Assembly: GCA_963691705.1 (NCBI GenBank)
Contig: OY829545.1
Coordinates: 58,493,179-58,557,178 of the forward strand
Length of the DNA stretch: 64,000 nucleotides
Reading direction: 5' to 3'
Origin: Viola odorata
Lineage: Eukaryota > Streptophyta > Magnoliopsida > Malpighiales > Violaceae
Below the pieces are notes generated by a model that was not told the origin of the DNA, ran no database searches, and worked only from the letters and a program-made list of their open reading frames with translations. A program made the translations under genes and the position numbers. Below are positions 53,897 through 64,000 of the stretch, piece by piece (position 1 is the stretch's first letter; every line of letters begins with the position of its first letter).

Positions 53897-55118
53897 TAGG
53901 GATGGCAATTGGGCGGGTATGGGTATATTAAAACAGGTATGGGTAAATACCCAATTCATACCCAAAACTAAATATTCATTATTACCCATACCCAATATAC
54001 CCAATACCCAATTGGGTATGTAATGGATATCCAATTCATCAATTTATTTTATTTTTTTATAATTAAGATAATTTTTACTATTTAGATTCATTTTTACCAA
54101 TTATGTTCATTTTTTTACCATTTTGGGTCGTTTTTATCATTTCAGCTCGTTTTTTATTTTGGCTCATTTTTTACCATTTTTTCTCATTTTTTTATCGTTT
54201 TTGCCCGTTTTTTACTATTTTGACTCTTTTTTTTCATGTTGACTCGTTTTTTTACCATTTTGACTCGTTTTTACCGATTTTTTTTTTACCGTTTTAACTC
54301 GTTCTTTTTCTTTTTCTTTTTCTCACAATTGAAAATTCAACTACGTAATTAATGCTTCCACTTCCTAATCAACTTAACTTACAAGAAAGCATTTGACATT
54401 AATCATTTCCACTGTTAACCAATTATAACAAACAAAAACCTAAACATAACTATAAAAAGCCTAAACTAAATTTCCAAAGCTCAGCCCATCACAACAAGCC
54501 AAACCCTTCGGATCTACCTATTTTCTTTCCTCAGCCGCACTCTCTCCTCTTCTCTTTTCTTTCCTTTTTTCTCTTCTTTCCGCAGCACCACAGGTGGTTG
54601 GCGATTTAGTGGGTTGTTTCGGCAGTGGGAGATGGTGGTGGTTCGGTGTTGGATTTGGTTGTGATGATGGGTTTGGCCGAAAGTGTTGACGGTGAGGATT
54701 TGGTTCTTGGTTCGGATGAGGTGATGGTGGTGGTTCGGATGGTGCTGGGTTTAAGTGGCGAGGATGGGTTGAGGACGGGAGAGGGGAGATGGTTGGTTGG
54801 TTCGGCGTTGATGGGTTGGCGATGATGGTGATGTTGGTTCGGAGTTTATGGGTGGTGAGGATCCAGCTGTGGATTAATTGAGAGGAGGTATGGTTGTGTG
54901 GCAGAGATGAGGGCGACGGCAGAGAGGGAGGAGAAGCAGTGAAAATAAAAATAAAAAAAAGGTTATACCCGTTCGGGTATTTTCGGTATCATACCCGAAT
55001 GGGTATGGGTAATACCCAAACCATACCCAGTCAAATCGGGTATAGTTTGGGTATTACCCGGTCAAACAACTTCAGGTACGAGCAGGTATCCGGGTATGGA
55101 TACCCGTTGTCATCCTTA
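53897..55118. mobile_element. hAT element 3 (1222 bp), non-autonomous
   Basis: TAGGGATGGCAATTGGG left; TAAGGATGACAACGGG right (inverted). Flanks ATTGCAGG and ATTGCAGC form an 8-bp duplication with one mismatch. GGGTATGGG/CATACCC subterminal repeats link it to hAT elements 1 and 2. Confidence 0.88.
54090..54310. repeat. T-rich tandem repeat of about 20-24 bp in hAT element 3
   Basis: About ten degenerate units close to TTTTTACCATTTTGACTCG, next to a G-rich stretch (54600-54900) of unclear origin. Confidence 0.75.
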
Positions 55119-55126
55119 ATTGCAGC

Positions 55127-55783
55127 TATCATTGTTACTGATCAAAAGTAGATGCTTATGAAATGCTGCTCCTCTACACTGTAGCTAGCCATGACTTGCA
55201 AATGTACCCAGGGAAGTTTTAATTGGTCCCACCATTTGCATGTTGTTAATGCCGTGTGGTAGTATACTTCTGCGTGCTTGGTCGGAAATCTCAGTAGTCT
55301 GGGAAAAAGAAAGAAACAAGGTCTATATTGTATCATGTCTGTTTGTGGTGCATTGTGGCTTTGAGATTTCCCCACATGGTGGAGGCTTTACAGCAGTTAT
55401 AAAGGGCATTCACTAGTGTTTTGCATAGATGCCTTGCTGGTCAATCAAAATCTGTATATGGTAGTAGTGGTGAAAACACGAAGCGTCTTTGTATATATGA
55501 TATGCAATCTCATATATAGATGATCCATGACAGAAGGAAGATGTTTTTTTTTTTTTTTAAATGACAAGCAATATTTTGAACACTGCTATTTTTTTTACAG
55601 ACATTTTAGACGGCCTTTGTATGGTCCTCTCTCGACCTAGGCGCATACTATTACACTTGTAGAACTGCCTTTCTATTTTCATAAGCGAAGAAAGTAGAAG
55701 ATTAAGGAAAGGGAAGGGAAGGGGGAGAAGATAGACAGACATAAACAGGAGATGATAGATGGAGAAGTTAGAACAAGGGGTGG
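55127..55783. other. Intergenic DNA between the LPA1-like and AKR genes
   Basis: The two genes converge here. A T-run lies at 55545-55558. No further gene is recognised; it probably contains the AKR 3' UTR. Confidence 0.6.
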
Positions 55784-57418
55784 TCAAATTTCACCATCCC
55801 ATAGGTCTTGTATTGTTTTGTAGGGACTAGTTGTCTGGTTAACAAGGAAATCTCCTCTCATTATCTTCCTCTCCTCCAATTTATCGATGCCGAGGAGATC
55901 CTGATGGTCCAGTTTTAGGTGCAAGGCTCCTATGTTTTCCTTCAGTCTGTTCTCGTTGAAGCTCTTAACGATCACACTCGAACCCTTTGATAATCCCCAT
56001 CTTAAAGCGACCTGCAGATTGAAAGGGAATTTTGTACATATAATTCTACTAGCTAGCTAGATAGTTGGAGGTGTTTTTGTACTGAATTTTGAACTTTTTT
56101 GTTAACCTGAGCCGGAGTTGCATTGTGTTTTGTGGCAATGGATTTGATGATTGGGTTTTGGACCACAGAAGTTGTTCCCCAAGCACTGCCAGGCGCTCCT
56201 AGTGGTGAATAAGCACTGACATGGATCTTGTTCTCTGCGCAAACCTCTCGCAGCTTGTTCTGCCTCCACATTGGATGCATTTCCACCTGTTTAACATATA
56301 CAACACATACAAGGATTTTTCATTCATTAGTAGCTGTTCCAAGGAAATATGCTTCACATTTGCGTCACTTATTGTAATGTAATATGGCAATCTGTAGCGA
56401 ACAGATAAGAAGAAGCTTAAAAAACGGGCCCCGGTTCGAACGTGAAATAACCATAATTTTTTATTTGATTGTTGGTCGATCTGAAGTTGAACTTTGATAA
56501 GCAAGATAAGAATACCTGATTAACAGCTGGAGGGACATTGGCAAGATCAAGCAAATGAAGGATTTTGTTGGAGGAGAAGTTGCTGACACCGATGGATCTG
56601 CAGAGTTCCGAGTCCAAGCATCTCTGCATGCCATCCCATGTGGATTCCAAGTCTAACACCTCGAAATCCTCTTCTTTTGGGACTGCTTCGCAATTCCAAG
56701 GCTTCAGCTTCACTGGCCAATGCACCAGATACAAGTCCAAATACTCCATCCCCAGTTTCCTGAACCAATAAAAAAAAAGGAAAAAAATTAAGGAATTGAA
56801 GCATATAATTAAGTAGTGCATTAGGATGAGTATGATTAATTACTTGAGAGATTGTCGCAGTGCAGAGACAGGATCATGATGATCACTTCCCCAGAGCTTG
56901 GAAGTGACGAAGACATCATCTCTGTCCACGGATGATCCTGTTACTGTACTCTCACCACCATCATCATCCAGCTGGAATGCTTGATTCAACGCATTGCCCA
57001 GTGCTGCCTCTGACCCATAAATCTTTGCAGTGTCGAAATGCCTGTACCCCATCTGCATTCATTCATATTGCATATGCATATGCACATGCAGAAGCAAGGT
57101 ATTAGGGGATCGTTTAAGAGGTGGTGGTTCAATACTTGTAAAAGAAAAGAAGAAACAAGAACTAAGAGGGAAAAAACAAAGTAAATATGGTCTCTCTTTT
57201 TTCTGAAACTAAGTACGAAACTCTATTGGTATTTTTACCATTATTAAAACAACCAATGAACTACATACCCGAAGGGCCATATGGACGGCGGATTGAGTGG
57301 TTTGCCTATGGTTGTCCCAGGAATAGGTGCCCATCCCTAGCACTGGCATTGTAATGCCATTGTTCAAACGTACTTCCTCATGATCACTGCTAGTTGTAGT
57401 AGTAGTACTGCTCCTCAT
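55784..57418 (-). CDS. Aldo-keto reductase (AKR4-like), 5 exons, 336 aa
   Basis: Minus-strand exons: 57418-57269, 57052-56844, 56759-56516, 56286-56107, 56011-55784; 1011 nt, GT-AG borders. NADPH-dependent reduction of a carbonyl to an alcohol in the cytosol. The catalytic tetrad is visible: Asp57 and Tyr62 (HFDTAKIYGSE), Lys102 (TSKLWGSDHH), His133 (LVHWPVK). Further AKR marks: GVSNFSSNKI, AVNQVEMHP, and a C-terminal IVKSFNENRLKENI for NADPH phosphate binding. The end TIQDLWDGEI is typical of plant AKR4 enzymes (methylecgonone reductase, deoxymugineic acid synthase and codeinone reductase relatives). The loop at about 78-96 is longer and more acidic than I expect for the family. The substrate cannot be told. 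No lesion seen. Confidence 0.93.
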
Positions 57419-57495
57419 CTTTAGTTCTTTTAATTTCTCCTATATATTATATATGTTTGCTTTTTGTTTCTCTCAACTTTGACACACCCATCACA

Positions 57496-57505
57496 TTTAT
57501 ATACA
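57496..57505 (-). promoter_or_regulatory. TATA box of the AKR gene
   Basis: The minus strand reads GTGTATATAAATGTG about 80 bp upstream of the AKR ATG, which suits a leader of about 50 bases. Confidence 0.65.
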
Positions 57506-59984
57506 CACATCACAAGTCAACTTCACCATTTGGGTTTTCTTTTTCTTTAAAGAAATGGGGAAAAAAAAGAAAAAAGAAAAGAAAGAAAGAGGAAAGAGTT
57601 GATTTAGGTGTGGTAGTAGTTTACTCTACAAAGCTTGTGTGTATATATGATGAGGATGATTAATAGATAGATTAATAATTAATTATGGGTATTAACAAAG
57701 ATGATATTATGTATTGTTGGGGGGCGGTGTGCATAACGAAACATATGGGATTTTCCATGTCTCTTGGGATCTTTTTCCATGTCCCAACCAAATCATCCAA
57801 AGGCCACTTATGCATAAACTAATACTATTTCTTTCCTTATACTCCCTACAATGTAATACAGTTTATTACATGTCAATTTTTCAATTTTCATAATAATTCA
57901 CATAATTATTAAATTACAATTATTCTATAATTATTGACTAAATTATCTTTATTGATTATCAATCAGGTATTTTTAATTTTTCTCCAAAACTAATTAATTT
58001 AAAATTATTTAGAATTAATTCTATTATTAATTATAAAAAGTGATCTTGAAAATTGAAATACAACAATTAAATAACCAAAAATATTTTTTAAAAAATCGAC
58101 ATCTAATAAAACTTGGAGAGAGTACTACTTATTTGTTGTAACATAAGTCGTGAGGGAATTGACACTCTTTTATCATCCTTTAAATAAAAGATTGTAAGTT
58201 TAATTTTTATGTAAAAAAAAATCATTTGATGAGAATATTTTATTCTTTAATAGGCAAATATAATTAATAGTGAGTTCAAAATAAAATAAAAAGAGAAGAA
58301 GGTATATATGTTGTATAACGTAATCTTCAACACCCTTTAACCATATCTTTATTATTTGTACTTTGTGTATAAAATTGAAGTTAATGCCGCCCTAGTTCCT
58401 TATTTTTCTATTGGGTTTTGTTGACTTGGGAACATTTTTATAAATATGTTTACTCAATAATACTGTTTTGACATTGGAAGAAAAAGTCAAGTCAATTATT
58501 AAATAAATATTTTTATAAATATATACATTAAGTCCTCATTAATTAATTAAAAATATTGGGGTTGACATTGCTTGAAATGGTCAAATGAGGAAGACAAAGC
58601 ACCTGCCTTTGTTGCTACTAATGCCTTGCATTTCCTTGCCCTGGGCGGCATTTTATATTCTCCTGCCACGCGCAAAAAAATTATTATAATTGTAATTGCA
58701 GCTTCAAGCAATTACGTGGAATTAACAAATCCCAGCCAAAGATGAGTTGGATATTTGGATGTTAAACGGACCTAATTTACAGTAATAACTAATAAAGGAC
58801 GCATGTACATTGAATATTTTAAAACAGTTGTTTTCTTTTAAAATTTGAAATTGAAATCAGATGCGAATACATTTTGTAATTTAAAACAGTTGTTTCTTTT
58901 TAAGATTTGAAATCGAAATCTTGAGGTAAATTAGTTGAGTCATCGTCATCTCAATTATGAATTGATAGTTTATAATTTATATATAGTGTAAAAATTTTCG
59001 AATATAAGAATAATAATTTAGGATGTAAAAATATATACTGATATATATTTGGAGGAATCTTATACATTGATATATGTTTGGGGGAATCTTTGGATCGAAT
59101 TAAACCAGCAGTGTTAGGGTTTTATCTGGCTCCATCCCATTAATTAAAAAAATATCCCCATTATTTTAGAAACACCGCCACAATACGTGTCAAGATCACA
59201 AAAATCCTATCATGTGAAATTTTGATCGCCACATGATCCTGTAATCTCCTATTCTTACAATTTTTTATTTACTACTCAAGTTAGTATGACATGATTTTAT
59301 TCTCCTAAAGAAAAAAATTATATTATAAACTCTTATTTTTTAAATAAAAGATCACGAATTCTACATTTATGTATAAAAGCAATTTTTTACTATAAATTTT
59401 TTACTTTTAATAAACCAACTGGATCCGGGAAGAAAATTTTAAGAACTTTGTACAGTACTACCGTACGAATCCCATCCTTTTTCAGTTTTAACTAACAACA
59501 ACTTACATTTCTTTTTCTTTATTCCTTTTCTAGCATTGAATTTGGTGTTGATAATTAATTTAATTGAATAGGATAATGTACTTGACAATCTCAGGTCATC
59601 CATTTCACTTCTACTCTTACATTAATCAATTTATTCAACCCCTTTTTTCTATTTTTGTGAAGGGATGTGAAATTCAACCCAAAAATCCTTCATGTGTTGA
59701 AGTTTTCAAAATCTCAAGAACAGGTCACCATAATCCCCAGTCCACACCAACCACAGAACTGAGTTCTTTGTTATGCAAATGCAGTGCATATAGTGCAGCA
59801 AACCTTTTTTTTGCAAAGACCATATCATGTTGACAATTTAATCCATGATGCATCAAAAAACTTTGGTGCCTTAATAATAATCAATTAGTCAACAAGGTGA
59901 AGTACTTGACTGGTTAATATTAGGACATAACCAACAAAAAAGAGGGAATTGTCTTAAAATTACCCGATAAACAGTACCAGTTAA
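57506..59984. other. Intergenic DNA between the AKR and SMC2 genes
   Basis: AT-rich. A 41-bp direct repeat occurs at about 58818-58858 and 58880-58920 (TTTAAAACAGTTG core). No gene or clear transposon end is recognised; the small frame at 59564-59833 has no family signature. Confidence 0.6.
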
Positions 59985-62900
59985 TCACTTCTGCTTTGCA
60001 GCAACAGTCCTCTGTACGGTGGAGACACCATCAACAAACTTTGTCCGGAAAAGAACATTGGCATTGTTGAACATGCCTTCTTTTAGTGAAACAACGATGA
60101 ACTATAAGACACAATCCAGAGAAGAAGAAAAAAGGTAAGAGATTGATCAGCTTAAAAGAACGTCTGGAAGCAATCTTGTGTTATTTTGGCTTTCCTCACC
60201 ACATATCAACACTCAACTGCTTCTGACAGAAGCATGGACCTGTGGTGAGAGAAAGCCAAACGAAATCCTAAGTAAACCCTTAGGTTGTTTATCTATTTTC
60301 CTTGCTTATATTTTGTAACCTTACTTGCATTTTGCCAATCAATACCAAAGAGAAGTCAATTTACCTGGGAATGTGGAAAATGAGACTTGATCATTCTCCC
60401 TATATTTTGCGTGTGGCTTAAATCAAGAGCTGCATCAACCTGTCAACCAACTCACTAATTGGATCACTTGCAAATCCATCTAATAACACGAATTTTCTTT
60501 TAAAATGAAAACAAAATCCACAAAAATCATAAAGTAGTGTAGGAAACAAAATATGTACTTTTTTTTTGGCTAAACAAAATATATGCTTTGACCTGTATTC
60601 TAGCTACACAAATATTTAGCATCCACAAAACTCTCCACAATACAGTTACTCTAAAGCACTGTACTTATTGTCCCAGCTTCAAGTTAGTTGCGAGTCTCTT
60701 AAACTTTACATGTTGGGATTTATAATTAAATCCAAATCAGTGGGATGATTAAGGAGATTTGGCTTGCTGAGCTTTGAGCATGGCCTATATAAAAAAAGAC
60801 CTATACATCTCTTTGATCACTCTTTCTGGGTTTTGATTACTCATTTGGATACCACACTCTCCCTAGAAAAACATCTCGCAACCTCACTATTAATACCCCT
60901 TTCCACAGCCATTCACATTGCCTAACTCTAAGTACACCACTTATGAAACCACACGTCAAGTATTCCTCACCTGCCACCGGCATCCTACTTGGTTCTCCTA
61001 CTAAGCTTCTTCCTTGCCCATCTCTCAGTGATGAGCATATAAAATTATGCATCCATAACCAAGGAGCCTAAATCATGAAGGAGAAATGAAGCATACCTCA
61101 TCTAGGATATAAAGTGGAGCTGGCTTAAACAGAAGTAGCGCCAAAATAAGGGAAAGGGCAAGCAGAGATCGTTGTCCTCCACTTAATTCTGACAAAGACT
61201 GTTTCCAAACACTGCCAAATGCAACACGAACCTCAAGACCATCTAGGAAACTGCAACCTTCTGGAGGTTCTAGCTTAGCCATGGTGCCGGGTAGTAGGGT
61301 AGAAAAGATGGACCCAAAGTCACTACGAAACGAAAATCGGAGTGGTTAGCTTGAACACGTGCAAAATGAAAAACTAAAGAAGGAAGTGGAAATCTAAAAC
61401 ATAGGGAGGCAAGGAGAAAAGGCCTCACCTGTTAACTTTTACCCAAGTAACTTTGAGAGTTTCCTTCTTCTTCTCGTCCAGCTCTTCAATTACCTTCTTG
61501 ATTTTAGACTTGTCATTCTGGTAAAAATAAAATTAGATTTACAAATAGATAAACTAACAGACAGCACTGCTCCAGTATATTCAGTGTAAACAACCTCGAT
61601 AATGTTTTTCTTGGACATCAAATCATTGTACTCATCTTCAGCTTTCTCAAACATTGCCATGACTTTCTTGTTCACCCTTTTCTCTAGGCTTCACAAGAGT
61701 GAAAAAACAATGAAAAAGAAACATACAACCAATCAGCTCTCAGGTCGCCAAGAGCAAATAAACGTACACGTCAGACAAAAATGTTAGAATAGGAATAAAG
61801 AATAGCACAGAAACTGCAATAGAAACCATAAAGTTGCAAGAATGGCAACAACAATTGTGATACTCAAAATTCGAAGCAACGTACCTAGATTGCTCAGCTT
61901 GCAATTTCTCAAGTTCGTCTCTGGCTTTACGGGGATCACGAGACATGAACTCATAATCTGTTCCGCTCCTCCCAAAAAGTTGTTTCTCTGATGCAATCCA
62001 AGCATGCTTCTCAATCAGTTTGTCCACCTTCACAGAACAGTCTTTTTGCTCCATTTCCATTCTTTTTATCTAATTGTGCAGCAATTTAAAAAAAAAACAT
62101 CATTTTAATGTCTCCCCTTCATGTTGGTTGTTGGATGCTATGTATGTGGGACCACAATTAAACTTACCTCATTTTCCAACTTCTTCCGCTCTAGCTTTGT
62201 CTCACTGAGTTCATGCTGAAGTTTTTTCTGCTCCTTGAGAATATTACTGATTTGGGAATCACATTCCTTCAACTTTAGGCGGATTGAATTGAGCTCAGAT
62301 TGAGCTTGATCGTGATTCTTACGCGTGGATAAAACCTGCGAAAGGGATTCACGTTACAGGAAATTTTGCTCTAATTAACTTCTCAAGCCAAATATTAGCA
62401 GCAGCTACCTTGACTTTTTGATCTTCTACTTCCACGTTGAGGCAATCAACTTGTGTTCTCAATGAAACTAATTGATTCTCTAGAGACGCTTGTTCCTGAA
62501 CAACTGCTTCCTGCTCCATGATAAGTTTCTCTCTTTCATTTTCATGCCCCTACTAGCAAGCAAAACCATACCAGGATGTTAAAGAACCATTTAGAGATCA
62601 AAACTCAAACACACCAGAAATGACACCACTCATAAAATTGAATTGCAGAAAAATTATAATTCTCCCTCAGCCACTCAAAAGTACAATGAGGTATACTTTA
62701 GTTTGAGACATGCCGATGGTCCACCCAATAACATCTTTATCCACAATGGAGGAAATTTTGGAAATACAAAGGAACAGTGGTAGTGAAAGCATAATATTCA
62801 ATGCTTCAGTTGGCAACATATAAATTCTTTGGATTGGAAACAAAGCCCTCTGAGACCTTATGGGAATAAGAAAACATTTACACGACAAAAATGGTGAGAT

Positions 62901-63848
62901 GAAAATTATATCTGACATGGACAAGGATGTCTACCAAAACTTGTGCTTTGTTGAAGCATGATCCCTGTATCCTGAAATGATTTAGGACTAAAAGCTGTCA
63001 AAAACTCCCTGTTTTTGATTCGACAACATAGTTTATGATTTGAGAACCAAACGTTTAGTTATGGAGGTGTTAAGTGCAGGGAAACAGCTCAGTGCAACAT
63101 GCATCACAAGTGAAAGTAGATGGACCTGGGCCGGATTAAGTAGATAAGTAAGTTGTGACAATGCAATGCTGAATTTCAAGCAGGAATGAATCAAAAGTTT
63201 CAGAAAAAAATTCCAGACAGCATTCCAATAATTTCAGAACCATGGAAAGACTAACAATCCATCAACCTAAGGATATTGACTAGAATGATTTATCAATTGT
63301 ACCATAAATAACAGTTGTGCCAGTTTAGATATTTATCTAACAGAATGAACGGGGATAGCAGAAGACTGCCTGTAAAACTTTCTTGTCAACTTCAGCAATA
63401 TCAAAACCTACCTTCAGATCTCTTGAAGCTGACTGCATTTGACCTTTTGTTGCCTTAATTCTTCTCTCCAAATCTTTAAGCCGGCCCTCTCTATTATTAT
63501 CATGTTCTTTGATTGATTTCTCAAGCTCTGACACTTTACTAACACATTGCTCATACAAAATTTCCTTTTCTTTGGCAGCAGATTTTGCTTCTTCAACCTC
63601 TTGCTCAATCTTCCTCACGACTTCACCAAGCTGTTAACCCCAACAGAAGAGATACAAAAATTTAATTGTTAATTTATGATACTGATATAGGAAATGGGTT
63701 AAACATAAAGGAGGGGGAAAAGAGCCAAAACCTTATGATGCTCATTTTGCTCAGCCCTGCCCTGAAATAGTGAAAGGTCATACAGTTTAAGCTCTAGCTG
63801 TTTATGGAGGTCCAAGAACTTTTTGTGAAGAGGCAGGAGCTCCATGAT
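59985..63848 (-). CDS. SMC2: SMC2, condensin subunit (C-terminal 476 residues; gene runs off the right edge)
   Basis: Ten minus-strand exons: 63848-63732, 63630-63412, 62549-62409, 62335-62168, 62069-61885, 61688-61595, 61517-61429, 61322-61097, 60439-60365, 60101-59985; 1431 nt, GT-AG borders. The first six exons encode the C-terminal half of the long coiled coil. Exon 8 carries the ABC signature LSGGQRSL and the start of Walker B (LYILDE); exon 9 completes it ([18 protein letters not shown]). The C-terminus is [16 protein letters not shown]. This head ATPase pairs with SMC4 in condensin I and II and compacts mitotic chromosomes (plant CAP-E). The N-terminal head, hinge and first coil lie beyond 64000. 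No lesion is seen. Confidence 0.95.
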
Positions 63849-64000
63849 CTGCAATTTCAAGGTGAAGATGGTCACAAAAAGAGGTTTTTTTTTTTACTGA
63901 ACAGGAGATTACACCTGCAGATGTATATCTGTGATTCTATTAAGTTCATGTTTCCATGATGGATTAAGAGAAAAGATTTGGGAATAATGTTAATTCCAGA
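63849..64000 (-). other. SMC2: SMC2 intron at the window edge
   Basis: No exon of the expected upstream coiled coil is found here, so this is part of the next intron. Confidence 0.6.

Noticed and set aside
54625..54825. 66-aa Gly/Val-rich frame inside hAT element 3
   Set aside because: Low-complexity G/T-rich DNA that happens to be open; no recognisable motif, although a captured fragment cannot be fully excluded.
59564..59833. 89-aa plus-strand frame upstream of the AKR gene
   Set aside because: No homology signature, AT-rich context, no plausible splice partners.

Overview
The window is eukaryotic plant nuclear DNA, most likely from a eudicot. It has spliced genes with GT-AG introns, AT-rich spacers, plant-type Ty3/Gypsy, MULE and hAT transposons, and a condensin SMC2 gene and a phytate-related P-loop NTPase gene of plant type. 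The species cannot be told from the sequence. About 45 kb on the left is almost pure transposon; about 18 kb on the right (45.6-64 kb) holds three host genes.

1-10.7 kb: the 3' part of one or two Gypsy elements that look Tat-like. It starts with two tandem-repeat arrays. Then come five genes in a row on the minus strand, antisense to the LTRs. Two are large paralogues with the same three-part design and matching intron phase. Three are short, each with its own TATA box. Two related plus-strand LTRs (8336-8950 and 10083-10654) lie to the right.

10.7-25.6 kb: Mutator-like elements. A decayed copy (about 10.99-14.8 kb) is followed by a complete-ended 6.7 kb MULE (14954-21632). Both carry a transposase gene on plus and a convergent zf-GRF/coiled-coil gene on minus, the layout of maize MuDR (mudrA/mudrB). 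A hAT MITE is nested in the large MULE. After it come a stray 25S rDNA fragment and a 1.56 kb non-autonomous MULE.

25.6-43.8 kb: a nested stack of insertions. A solo LTR (25601-43766) holds a hAT element (26871-43649) carrying a C2H2 zinc-finger fragment. That holds a decayed Reina-like chromovirus (27591-43411), which is broken by a poorly defined LTR-like block. That block contains a second solo LTR (38208-39602) and a young, intact CRM-type retrotransposon (29999-38177) with one open gag-pol frame. Target-site duplications support most layers, and LTR divergence agrees with the nesting order.

44-55 kb: a foldback-like MULE ends 258 bp before the start codon of an LPA1-like P-loop NTPase gene (45713-50060, 15 exons, 455 aa). 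Three related hAT elements and one 9-bp-TSD MITE crowd its 3' side.

55.7-64 kb: an aldo-keto reductase gene (minus, 5 exons, 336 aa) and the C-terminal 476 residues of SMC2 (minus, 10 exons seen, running off the right edge). Exon sums for all three host genes are multiples of three, which supports the models.
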